A stretch of 64,000 nucleotides of DNA, taken from the NCBI GenBank assembly GCA_036346375.1, contig CM070512.1, positions 35,572,466 to 35,636,465 of the forward strand. The letters are read 5' to 3'. The DNA is from Guadua angustifolia (lineage: Eukaryota > Streptophyta > Magnoliopsida > Poales > Poaceae). Every line of letters starts with the position of its first letter. Position 1 is the first letter of the stretch. This document shows, one piece after another, positions 32,805 through 43,783 of the stretch. The notes below the pieces were generated by a model, which was given only the letters and a program-made list of their open reading frames with translations, made no database searches and was not told where the DNA came from. The position numbers and the translations under genes are program-made.

Positions 32805-33201
32805 GGATAAGCCCCGACCAGCTTCTCCGACCGCTCGGGGCTCGGGCTCCATCCACCGGATGCGCCAAGCACCCGGCAAGTTATGCGACCAGCCCGCTTT
32901 GGTCAAGGCCGGCGATCGGGAAGTCGCCTCGCTCAACCAATGCGCTTTGTGTACCGGCGCTTTCGCTGAGTTCAAATCACAACCGGAGCTACCTGCAGAC
33001 GTTGATAAACCTCGACCAGCTTCCGACTCGCCGGGGCTCGGTTTATCCACCGGATGCGCGCCGCACTCAGGCAAAGCCGATCAACTTGATCGGCCGAGGT
33101 CATGCCACCAAAGATCCGGCCACTTTAACGGTATGCTTACCCAAGATTCATCGACCAGCAAACCCCGACCGGCTTCCAATCGTCTGGGGCTCGGGCTTTA
33201 T
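32805..33201 (+). repeat. Tandem repeats next to the 3' LTR of element J
   Basis: Three diverged units near 32807, 33002 and 33158, each with CC(C/T)CGACC(A/G)GCTTC, a variable 10 nt, GGGGCTCGG and, in two of the three, TCCACCGGATGCGC. Unit spacing is about 195 and 156 nt. The last unit runs up to the 3' LTR, where a polypurine tract is expected; only a weak G-rich CTGGGGCTCGGG is seen. Confidence 0.65.
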
Positions 33202-34089
33202 TGACGGATACCCGACACATGTGTATCCCCAACGACCAGAAAGGCGATGGCCATAGCGTTTAAAGCCCGGCCCAAGGCCTCCACCAAGTCGACCAGGAGG
33301 TGGCCCACCGTTGCTACAGAGCGCAATAGCCCATTAGCGACGCAGAATATCGACCAGAGATGTCCCGACCGACGGGTCTGACGGGCCGAGAGCCTCGAAC
33401 AAACTCAAACCATCTTCGCCAACAAGCCAACATCAATCATCGGCCGCTACCGACCCGCCACCTACCCCATCGATGCGGGCGCTCACTTGACCAAACAGAG
33501 GTGGGGGCGCGCCTTCCCCAGTAATTCACGAAGGTCGACACTTCGACGTCAATACCGACAAGCTGACAGAGAGCAGTGTGCGCCTGCTTCCCGAGGAACG
33601 GACGCACCTCGCCAAGGATTTCACCGACTTCGCCAGCAGGCCAACAACTACCCGCCAAGTCAAGTCCGAGACTAGACGCCGAGGCGAAAGAATAGACTCC
33701 GTGCGAGAGAGCCCCATCCATTTTTTCCTTTACACGCCTATGTAACCGCTTCCCCGCTATATAAGGAGGCTTGCCTCCGGAGCGGAGAGACCACTGACGT
33801 AACATTCACACACACACATAGCCGCATATTCCTCGAGCTCCGAGCCCTTCGGCCAGAGCCCCCCATCCGACCATCAAGACACGAGGCGCTTGCAGCCTCG
33901 CTTGTAATTCGACGAGCTCATCAAGATCAATACGTAACACGTACCACCACACTGATCGGAGGTAGGGACATTCACCAACCAAGATAAATCCTCGACCCTC
34001 TTTTCTCTCTCGGTCTAACCATTCAAGGAACGGAACGCGCGCCCCTCAAGACTTACAAAATTTACTTGCCGGTTCTCGAAACACCGACA
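33202..34089 (+). repeat. Right LTR of element J
   Basis: Starts TGACGGATACCCGACACA and ends ACACCGACA, followed by the GGTCT duplication. It matches the left LTR with numerous indels. Promoter-like GCTATATAAGGAGGC lies at about 33757 and a CACACACACAC run at 33810. Confidence 0.85.
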
Positions 34090-36195
34090 GGTCTTGAACT
34101 CGATTATACCCCATCATCATCTGATGAGGGAGTACTCACCCCATCCGTCAACTTTGGTTTCTGCATATGTGCGGTCACAGAAGAGACAGATGCACAATGG
34201 GTGGAGCGTGAACAACGCATTGTCCAAGAGATGGCAGAGACCCAAGAGCAACTTGAGAGCCTCGTGATTGTAAAACAAAAGGCTATGGAAGAGGCAAGAT
34301 GTCTGTACCCTAATAGCCAACCAAGGAGCTCGCGAAGGCCAGATCACTCAGGGAGTTATCCCCGACATGCCCTTTCGATCACGCCATAGGTTCCAAGGTT
34401 GGCGGTAAGGGACTTGAATTCAATTCCAAGCAATTCACAAGAAGAAACTCCTGTAAATAAAATCCGAATAATAACTAATGCCATTTTAAACCAACCCATG
34501 GATGGAGATAATGTACCACTCATAAGACCTTTAACTGCTGATCTGCATGTAGCTGCTATAGAAGTACAGAGCACATCCACTTCTATGAGGTCTCTGAATG
34601 ATTCCCTTGTGGATTATTCCTCATCTGGTTGGCATCAACAGAGCTCCACCAACAGATGAGTGAGCCATGAAGGAGAAATACTTTCAACAGGCTTGGCCTA
34701 GGTGAACATGCTAACTGTGGTCGGCAACGACCTCGTTCTCCTAAATATGTCAAACAAATTCCTAATGTATGAACACGTCTGGGACTATATATAGGATGCG
34801 AAGCCTTTTCTTCGAGGCTCAGTAATGTCACTTAGCCTGAAAAATTCAAGCTAGGTCCTTTGGAAAGCTACGATGAAACTCAAAATCTATCAGAATTCCT
34901 CTAAATCTGTACCATCACTATCCAAGCTACTGGTGGCGATGAGAAGGTAATGGCAAATTATCTTCCTACTGTTCTTAAAGGGTCTGCGAGAACTTGGTTA
35001 TTCAATCAACCTGAAGGATCCATTTTCAGTTGGGAAAATTTATGCCATGCCATTTTAAATAATTTTAAAAGTTGTTATGCTAAGCTAGGTAAAGAATACG
35101 ACCTGCGTCATCTTCGTCAAACCTTAGATGAAAATTTATGTCAATTTATTAAGAGGTTTGTAGAGGTCTGTAACACAATTTCTAACATATCTAATGATTC
35201 TGTGATACATGCATTCAAGCAGGCTATACACTACAAATGTTTCACAAAGGTCTTTAACATTCATTTGCCATCTACCATATTGAAACTTTTTGATATGGCA
35301 GATCGGTACGCAGACACTCATGAGGCGGTTGAATGGAACTGTATGGTCGACAAGGGCCATACACCAGCCCAACCAGGTTTGAAGACTTCCGAAGGTAACA
35401 AACCTAAAAAGACATTCACACCCGAAGACCGCAAAGGTAAAAATAAGAAAAAGAATAAAAAGATCTCTCAAAGGGAGGTCGCAAGCATTTCCAAATGACC
35501 TACGTATTCCAAGCATAAGACACCTTGGAAGAAGAAACCTGGTCGGACAAACGACCAGTTTATTCCCAAGAATTCCACTTCAAACAGTGGGAACAGATGG
35601 TGGTATGCTCTGTATAATGCACCTAGGCATGACTTGCATAATTGCCGTACATGGCAAAGACGCATTGAAGAATTTTACTTTGGTAAGGGTCCTATGCCAA
35701 CTTTACCACAAGGTTGGGGCAACAAGGATGCAAACAGGGACAAGGATGCAGATGGGGACAAGGATATGGGTTATTAGAAACCTGATAATCATGTCAACAT
35801 GATCTTTGGAGGATCCTCTACGTACTCTTCAAAGAGGCAATTCAAGTCCGCTTGGAGGGAGGTTAATCACATTGACACCCGACTAGGAAGGCCAGACTTT
35901 TTAAAGTGGTCGGATATCATAATCACCTTCTAGAAGGATCAAAGACTCAAAAGGAAGGAAACCAACATTTGAGCAGGAGTACGTTCTAATGGATCTTGCT
36001 GGGTTGAAACATATTAAAAAAAGTTCCTCAACCTCTTATATGTCCTAGACCTAGTAGAAACTTAGCATGTAGAAGGAGGTTAAGCAAAACTCAAGTTGCA
36101 TAAAAGAACCAAGCAAAAATGCAAGAATTAGTAGAGTTTCATAATATAGATGAACTTAGATCTTGCATTGTTTAAAGAGGGATGGATACGAAGCC
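34090..36195 (+). pseudogene. Element H gag, resumed after element J
   Basis: Continues the gag of element H. A Glu-rich coiled-coil-like stretch with EREQRIVQEMAETQEQLES is at about 34205-34260. The retrotransposon gag core is at 34860-35370: MANYLPTVLKGSARTWLFNQ (from 34950), SWENLCHAILNNF, LRQTLDENLCQFIKRFVEVC, VIHAFKQAIHY and MADRYADTHEAV. A Lys-rich tail ends at 35498. NAPRHDLHNCRTWQRRIEEF (35620-35680) and the protease-linker NMIFGGSSTYSSKRQFK with AWREVNHIDTR (35795-35880) follow. Stops occur near 34388, 34659, 34885 and 35498. After about 35950 the pol sequence becomes unrecognisable and no RT is seen. Confidence 0.8.
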
Positions 36196-36199
36196 ACAC

Positions 36200-36469
36200 T
36201 GTTAGGTGGAAAAAGCTCAACAGAGTATAAAGAAACCAAAGAACTCTTCTCTAAGACTTGGTTCTGACCTTGGTTCAAACCATGGTGGTGGGTTCAACCA
36301 CACCTTCCACACCAGGAGGCATCCCTCCATTTATAGCACACTGTGAGCAATCTCCACCCTTGGATAACTTGCTTCTCCCATAAGAAACCTTCTCAAGGGC
36401 TGAGATTAACTCACTCAACCATACATGGGTTGACCCGAAGCCCAACAATATAACGGGTTTTGACAAACA
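36200..36469 (-). mobile_element. Small solo LTR (270 bp) with CACAC duplication
   Basis: On the minus strand begins TGTTTGTCAAAACCCG and ends CCACCTAACA, with GCTATAAATGGAGG as a TATA element about 130 nt in. Flanked by CACAC at 36195-36199 and 36470-36474. The size and TG..CA ends suit a copia LTR or a TRIM element; no internal region is present. Confidence 0.65.
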
Positions 36470-36474
36470 CACAC

Positions 36475-37060
36475 CTCTTAGGGCACTACTAACTCAACCA
36501 CTATTGCACCCGCGAACCTGCGATCCAACGGTCCTCCTTCACTTGAGTAGGGCTTAAGTTAGCATCTCATCCATCTTCCATGCGATCCTAATGACTTGCT
36601 ACCATGCCTCTCACGCATCTAGATCCCCGAATTGCCCTTGCTTGCACACGAGCCTAAGTTACTTGGTGCACCACATGTCCTTGTCCGCTTCATCATGACG
36701 ACGTCTACTTTCATGACTGTTCAGGACCTCAACTCCTCCTTGAACCTAGTCCCGGTCCATATCGTTGCCTGCCATGTCCAACACCAAAACTCACGCTCTG
36801 GCTCCTTGTCTTTCCTAGCTTGCAACCATTTCCCGACCTTAGTCATCTTTTGGTGTCCCATGACCGTTCTGGACCTCAGTTTTCTAGCCTAGTCCTAGTC
36901 TCCTCTAACATGACCTAGTACTAAAGTCCTGCAACCAATACAGACAAGCAAACTATCACGTAGCATTGTTCATAATAATATGCAATAAACATCATAACAA
37001 CATAGACAAGAAACTAGGCAGGTATCATTGATTGGTCAATCATCAAAAGATCTCACCTTG
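36475..37060. other. Unidentified spacer
   Basis: No gene or clear repeat recognised. The reading frame at 36632-36892 is not supported by any motif. Pyrimidine-rich phrases such as GGACCTCAACTCC and GGACCTCAGTTTTC recur, so this may be decayed LTR. Confidence 0.3.
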
Positions 37061-37071
37061 GATCAAACAGT

Positions 37072-37410
37072 CCATGACCACTCTAAAATGTGACCACTAA
37101 TAGTTAGACCACTCTTACAAAGGTCCTGAACACTCAAAATTGTGACCATTAATAGCCATATCACTCTTACAAAGGTCCTGACTAGTCCCTCAGAAGTCAC
37201 AACCACTTCCTTAGTGGTCGATACCACTTAAAACCCTGAACTGTCAAGACCACGACCATTGGTCTTCGACCAGCCAAAGTTTTGACCACTCGAGGTCCAA
37301 CCACTGGTCTACGACTAGCCAAAGTCCCGACCACTCGAGATCCGATTACTGGTCTAGGACCGGCCAAAGTCTCGACTACTCGAGGTTTGACCACTGGTCC
37401 TAGTCTCCTC
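37072..37410 (+). repeat. Short tandem repeats around GACCACTCGAGG and GACCACT
   Basis: Three 45-bp units near 37269, 37314 and 37359 share (A/G)GCCAAAGT, GACCACTCGAG and ACTGGTCTA. Two more diverged ~52-bp units lie at 37085-37185 (ACCACTCTTACAAAGGTCCTGA). Could be LTR or subterminal repeats of an unidentified element, possibly related to element H. Confidence 0.6.
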
Positions 37411-37770
37411 ACAGTAACTCAAATTGCTCAAGACCAGTTCATAACTAGTCTCAACCAGTTTACAAATTGTTCATATCAAACTTAAACTTGTGCACCACAA
37501 GCTACAATTTCTCATCACAAACCCGGTAGACATCTACATGGTCTTTCAATTTGATTAAAGATAAGTAGTTAGGGTATACTGAGAATAAATAGGAAGCGAA
37601 CGCTTTCTGGCTTTGTACCATGCAACAAAGAAAAAAGTGGCTGGTGGCGGTGGAAGAAATCAGGTGGCGACATAAAAGAAAGATGGCTAGCATCGCAGAA
37701 ATAAAAAAAACACTGACGTGGCGACACAGTACATGGAAGCAAGGTTCAAAAAACTAGCAAGATTTCATAA
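37411..37770. other. No feature recognised
   Basis: Mixed-composition spacer; the small frame 37502-37693 is not convincing. Confidence 0.3.
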
Positions 37771-37779
37771 ATCTCGAGC

Positions 37780-39175
37780 AAGATCTTAGATTCTAGCCGG
37801 GGATAGGATCCAAAACCAAGGCCAGATAAAAAAAATGAAAAAAATTAAATTGCTACAGCAATCTCAAAAATCTCGATGAGATTTTGCTAAATCTCACTGA
37901 AATCTAGAGTAATTTGACTAGAATTTGACTTTTTTAATTGGATTTGGCCCAATAACCCTTAAGAAAGTCATCTTCCATGAAAATGTTTTGAAATACTAAA
38001 ATTTTTAGAGTTAATAAAATTTTGGCAGAAAGCTGTTAGATTTTTATAAAATTTTACAAGCTTAATCATGCTCTTAGAACCATACAGAAAAATTTTCAAA
38101 ATAATTAAACTTCATTTGTTATCTTTAAAAAATCAAAGGCAAAATGAATATAACTTAGACGGTAACCTTTTCATAATTTTATAAATTTGTTTGAGTGTGA
38201 TCATGATCCAAAATTTTTATGAAAGCTTCAAAATTTCCTCAAAACCCTTCACTAAATTTTTCAAAAATTATAAACTTTTTTGTTTACTCAATCAAACTCT
38301 GGATGCATTAAACTTCATTTGTTATCTTTCAAAAATAAAAAACGCAAGGATCACAAATGGTACAGTACCATTTTAAAAATTTTATAAACTCACTGGAGTG
38401 TGATCATGATCCAAAATTTTTATGAGAGCTTAAGCATTGCCTCATAACCCTTATCTAAAAGTTTCAAAAATTTGAACCCTTTTTTGGTTGCTCAAGCTAA
38501 TATACGTATTGATCATGAGGCATTTATCAGGACATAGCACCGTCAGAATTTTTGAAAATTCTTGAAATTGATCATCATCTAACAATTTTATGGAAACATT
38601 TATGACACATTAGGACCATCCACAAAAAGTTTCAAAATTGTCTAACATGGTTTGGACCATTTTTCATTTAGTTGAAGTTTGTCGGTAAGGCTTTTATTTA
38701 GATAGTAGCACTATCATAACATTTTAAAATTTATAGAGATTGATAATCATCTAAACATTTTATGAAAATATTATTGATGCACCAGAACTATCCACAAAAA
38801 TTTTCAAAATTTTATAATATAGTTTGTTCTACTTTTTATTTGGTTCAAATTTGTTGATTAGTGTTTTATCAAGACACTAGCATTGTCTAAAGTTTTAAAA
38901 ATTTGTCAGGCTTGATAATCATCTAAAATATTTATAGGAAAATTACCGATGTGTCAAGACCATCCATAAAAAATTTTAAAATTTTTGACGTCGTTTGAAC
39001 CATTTATTCACTCAGGTAAATTTCACTAAAATCTCGACAAATCTCATCGATATTTCGGCAATTCCGGGTGAAATCACAGAAATTTTGATGCAAAAAAATT
39101 AGATTTGAATTTTTGTTTTTATATTTTGTTCGAAATTTATCTAAAATTCTGAGATCTCAACAAAATTTGAATTCA
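37780..39175 (+). repeat. AT-rich diverged tandem array, ~170-bp period
   Basis: Recurring anchor GAT(C/A)AT(C/G)ATC(C/T)AA..ATTTTTATG occurs at about 38198, 38402, 38570, 38742 and 38913 (spacings 204, 168, 172, 171), each followed by CCATCCACAAAAA or related sequence and a TTTCAAAATT run. Flanks on both sides carry ATCTCGA/AAATCTC motifs (37780-37920 and 39005-39160). No coding sequence. The array is about 8 to 10 times more AT than GC in places. Confidence 0.6.
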
Positions 39176-39455
39176 GGCTAGTTATGAGATGTCAACACAA
39201 AATGAGATTTGAAACCTCGCATGGAAGTGCTCAAGTGCCTTGCCCATGAGGTGACAGGTGGCAGTTGTGCAAGCTGGCAGCACCGCAGTTTATGGTGCAC
39301 TGCAGTTCCTTGTGATGTGCGACAGTTGCAGTTGTAGGAGATAGTCAACAGAGACTGAGGCGAGGAGGGCAGGCTGCTACAGCGCCGCGTGTTGCACTCA
39401 CGTGCAGCAGAGGAAAGAAGTTCTAGGAGCAGCAGTAGCAAGCCAACAACAGTAT
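39176..39455. other. Spacer, no gene supported
   Basis: GC-moderate sequence with an 87-aa minus-strand frame (39441-39178) that has no recognisable motif; treated as non-coding. Confidence 0.3.
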
Positions 39456-39692
39456 GCGACCAACTAGAGTGTGTGGTTACTGGGATGAGATTGAATAGAA
39501 TGAAATGGTTCTGTACTATTTGGTTTCATTACTTTGGGTGAATAGGATAGTTCAGTATTTGTAGGATATATTCCTCAAATTTGTATCCAACCATTTAGGA
39601 TAGGATGGTTCCATTCAAGCAATCAAATATATAAATAATTTTTTTCTTAAATCATCTCACATATACACTTAGTACAAGCAACCAAACACACC
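39456..39692. mobile_element. MITE-like element with GTGTGTGGTTACT ends
   Basis: The left end AGTGTGTGGTTACTGGGATGA is matched in inverse at the right end (CAAGCAACCAAACACACCT). The internal ATTCTATTC/ATCCTATCC tracts resemble a group of grass MITEs seen as G-T-rich 'TTTGGTTGC' repeats. The flanking duplication is not clear. Confidence 0.45.
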
Positions 39693-39739
39693 TAAGTGAT
39701 AGGACATCTGGTGCATAGCGCGTGAATCATCGGGAGAAG

Positions 39740-39785
39740 AGAGGGGGGGGGGAAGAGAGAGAGAGAGAGAGAGAGAAAAGAAGAG
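39740..39785 (+). repeat. GA microsatellite
   Basis: A (G)9 run followed by AAGAGA and (GA)n to about 39778, then A-rich sequence. Lies just left of solo LTR C. The 85-aa frame through it is low-complexity. Confidence 0.7.
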
Positions 39786-39898
39786 TGAAGAAAAGAAAAA
39801 TTCAAGAGATTATTCGAAGGTTGTGCTTTCTTGTAAATAGATCCATATGCGTGTTCCGCATTCCAAATTTGAGAAAAAAATCTATGAGTATGGATTTC

Positions 39899-42800
39899 TG
39901 TAACACCCCGGCGCCAATCGCACCGCGAGTGCTACCCAAAACTCTAAACACTCAACGACAACTCAACAGAATTTTCTAAAAGCAACCGCTAACTCTAAAA
40001 CCGATCAAACTAAGCCAAAAAAAGTTCAAAATTTCGCATGACCTTCCTAGAAAGAAGGGCATCCACTCAACAGATGTAAAACATTGCGATAATATGATAT
40101 CATTCTAGCAGGTCCTTAGTTATCCAATCACACATCCAATAGATAGTAATAAACTCCACGATTTAACAACACATTACAACCTTATTAATTACATCCGGAC
40201 TTTACAAGTTAATTTAAATGAGGTGGTAGTGATTGAATATGCTGCACGCTACTACTCCCATCCCGAAGAATCAGCTTTAAGGTACCTAGAACAGGAAGCA
40301 ACAAGCGTGAGTCCAAGACTCAGCAAAGTGCAACAAGTAGGAAGAGGTAAGGCATTAAACTTAAATGCAACTATTAGAAGACATCAAGTAGCAGTTCCTT
40401 AAATTAACATCCGTAAATAAAGGAACAGTTGAATTCATAAAGGATCCACAACGTAAAAGCATGATTACTTCATCATTTAAATGACCATTACTTAACTAAA
40501 ACATCCAGCAACAGGAGTAGTAACAGCTCCACTTACCTCAACCAACTTGACAATATAACAAAACCTTACCCATGCCTCGGGAATCAAATCTGGATGAGCC
40601 CTCGATTCAACTCTCAACCTGTTCTTTCCATTCTCATCAATCAACCTTTATCAATCGCAATACACAATGAAATGAAAATACTTTTGTGCTATCATTCACA
40701 TAATATCTCATACATATATGCGAAGATATATAATGCAACACAACCATGCATTGCATTCACCTAATATCCCATGCAGATGCACAATGATATATACAACGTC
40801 AATGCAGGGCAATGAAATACTAAATGATGCGACGCAACCATGCTTCAATTCACATCCATCAACAATCAACAATTCCAATGCATAAAACATGATCCATCAT
40901 TGTCAATACAGTGCAGATGCAAGTATGCCATACAAAAGAAGAATCTCATATACATACATCATGATCAACTCATAAAACATGATCTATCATTGACAATGCA
41001 ATGCAGATTGCACAATTTCCATGCGTATGATGCATCATGCATGCACATCTCCTCCTTTAGTACATACCGGTATGGCCGAGTACACACCCGTCGGTGTGCA
41101 CCCTCTCATTCCCCTTCCACCACGTGGTGGAGGGTGCTTACTCTTACTGACTCGCTCCCATACACCCAAGTATACGGGACTACGAGGTAGGACTTTCGTG
41201 CTCACTACATGTGAGCACAGAGGCCCACATCAGAATGGGTCACCTCTTCCATCATGAATGCACAAATGTAGTTAACATAACCAAATTTGCAATCTACATT
41301 CAGTTCTCACCATTGCATAACCATAGCCAACTACATAATCATCAGCCACTTCTCACATCCATAAATTACCATTCTCAACATTCAAATCACATTCTCAACA
41401 CTTGTACCCAGATTCTCAACAAATCTCATCAACATGGCCAATCTGTCATTAACACTCGCACCAAAGACATAATTAATTTTCAAGATAGCAAATCAACTTT
41501 TCCTATTAATCCAACCTCACAACGTCATTATTCACGTTCACCTATCATAGTGGTAAGCAATCTTATGAACGTGTGATATAGCAATATGTCGATTTGGCGA
41601 TTATACAGGGTCCATCAAACAACCCACAAAGCATTCACTCCAAAGATGCACTTTTCATAATTGCATATATGCAAAAGCCACTCTCAACTTTCATATCCAT
41701 AAGGTCACATATATCATCAACACTCACATAAATGCCACAATCGCATATCATGACCACAATTCGAGCCATTTTCCTAACTCAAGTCTTATAACTTTTATGT
41801 TCCCATTAGTCTAATCATAATAGGGAGCATCATCAAGGCATATAAAAAAATGTAACACATGGCATATTGACAAGGCATATGATTCGTCAATCAACACATA
41901 TAACAAACAAACAGACATTGATGCATCTCATATAATCTAGGTTTGAACGATAGCATAACCAATTAACCATTCCCATTCATCACATCGCAAGCAAAATCAA
42001 ACATGAAAATATTAAAATGACACATGGATAGTTATATGCTTGCAAAACCAAATGGCCACCTAAGCCACAACCGAAGACAATACACTTGCCTTCAACTTCT
42101 CGAGACGGTGAGGCCAGACGAGATTGCCACCCCCGGGGGTCACACCACCTGCACATGGGTATAATCCACTCAAAAACACGCCCACAATTCAACGCAAGAC
42201 TCATAACTAAGTTGGCTTCGCAACCTACTCCTAAAACCCCAAAACAGAAATCTGCCAACCCGGGGCAGTACTTGGTAAAATGGGCATAACTTTCAAACGG
42301 CTGAACGAAACTTAGCGATTCTGGACATCATTGAAAGGTAATTCGATTATCTACAACTTTTTCTATAGCCGACCGACCGGGAAAAGCACCGATTATTCTC
42401 AGATTTGCGACAAACAGCAGACAGCCGCAAAAATACTTCGCTCTGGACAGCACGCGGTAAAATAACCGTAACTTTCAAACGGCTGAACGAAACTTGTTGA
42501 TTTCGGTCTCTATTAAAAGATAATTCAATTATCTACAACTTCCGTAATAGCCAAACCCCCAGGAAACGCTTGGAAAATTTTCCATTAGCCGTCCAAACAG
42601 TGGGACAGAATTCAGCTCAAGCAGGAATAAAAAAAAACACTCTAGACTCCAAATCCCTCAACTAAATGTATCTCAAATACAAGGATTCTAGCTGGGCATT
42701 AGATCAAACACCTTACATGCAAGAAATAAAATCCCCCAAAGACCTAGGGTTTACCTCAAATCTAACTCAAGGAGAAAAGGGGAGGTGGAGGAGCCGAGGC

Positions 42801-43468
42801 AAGGCTGTCGTGAGGGCTCGCTGCCGGCCGGAGGTAGGCTCACCGCCGGCCAGAGGGAGGCTCGCCGGAGCTACTGCTGCCGTTGCTTCTAGCTGCTGCT
42901 GCCGACCCTAGCTGTTGCTGCTGGTGCCTTCGCCGAGCCAGAGGGGAGGGGGCAGGAGCGGCGCCAGAGGGGGAAATAACAGAGGCGACTCTGTGATGGA
43001 GACCAGAGAAGGCGCATGCACTGGAGGTTGGCTCGTGGAGAGAATGGCCGAAGGGCGGCTGGGGAAAAGAATGGGAGAGGAGCAGGATCTGGTTTCAAAG
43101 ACAAGGAAAACAATGAAGACTCCTCCAAGATTAATTTCAGCCACATATTTGAAGATAGAGAGAGTTGATAGGTGAGGGAGGGGAAAATTTCCCAAAAACC
43201 CCTCCAAAACAAATATCCATCTTTTAACCACAAATAAGAACCGTAAAATTAAATTCTTGGCACTAAACGACACTTGTTAAGATAGACAACTTGCCGCAAA
43301 AACTAAACGGCACTGAGAAAACACCAATTCCGATAAGTATTTCACGGAAACTCAAAACCTTTAATAAACTGCGAGGCGACAAAACTTTTCTCCAGAATAA
43401 AACCTCAAATCAAGAAAATGAAGATAATTCCGACCAAAAAACCAGGAAGATGATTTTGCGGTATTACA
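39899..43468 (-). mobile_element. Solo LTR C (3.57 kb) with ATTTC duplication
   Basis: On the minus strand starts TGTAATACCGCAAAATCATC at 43468 and ends GGCGCCGGGGTGTTACA at 39899. Flanked by ATTTC at 39894-39898 and 43469-43473, so it is an intact solo LTR. It belongs to the same family as A and B: shared block at 41080-41240 in reverse, the end motif TTTTAGAGTTAGCGGTTGC, and the splice-acceptor-like CCTGTTCTAGGTACC. A GC-rich leader (42780-43080) has frames on both strands that are not genes. 41980-42650 carries a pair of similar segments around AACTTTCAAACGGCTGAACG (42290 and 42472). Confidence 0.88.
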
Positions 43469-43473
43469 ATTTC

Positions 43474-43783
43474 GATCAACTAATTCTTATTTACATACAA
43501 TTGCTTTTTAGTTTACGTATTTAATCTAGTTTTGTTTCATGGTCTTAGATTGATTCTTTCTGTTTGATCAATATTTTATTAATTTAAAGAATTAATAAAA
43601 CAAAAAAATTAGGTTTATATGTTAGTTTGCACCAATTCATCCCTCTATTGGCGCACCTCAATCCTTCATATCATGCATCTATCTAATGGAGTTGGTGTAG
43701 ATCATTGGTTTAATAACATAAAAAAGACGTCCACGTGTCACAAAGTGGGAAGTAGTGGTGAACAGTACTACACAAGAACATAC
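43474..43783. other. AT-rich spacer
   Basis: No feature recognised between solo LTR C and the copia LTR. Confidence 0.3.

Larger units (their letters stand above)
19820..34089 (+). mobile_element. Element J: near-complete Tat-lineage Ty3/gypsy retrotransposon
   Basis: A 14.27-kb insertion starting TGACGGATACCC and ending AACACCGACA (TG..CA), flanked by GGTCT at 19815-19819 and 34090-34094. Two directly repeated LTRs (19820-20678 and 33202-34089) bracket gag, protease, RT, RNase H and integrase on the plus strand, then about 7 kb of non-pol sequence with an antisense extra ORF and tandem repeats. That layout is known for the Tat/Retand lineage of Ty3/gypsy. All plus-strand frames are broken by many one- or two-base shifts. 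It lies in the gag of element H. Confidence 0.85.

Noticed and set aside
32457..33256. Opposed 205-aa and 238-aa frames in element J
   Set aside because: They cover tandem repeats and the LTR start, and neither has a known motif.
36200..36910. A 711-bp solo LTR from TGTTAGG to CTCTAACA
   Set aside because: No duplication fits these edges (CACAC against TGACC). The shorter unit ending at 36469 has an exact CACAC duplication.
42666..43273. Overlapping 81-121 aa frames as genes in LTR C
   Set aside because: They sit in the GC-rich leader of a solo LTR. The equivalent frames in A and B do not encode the same protein.
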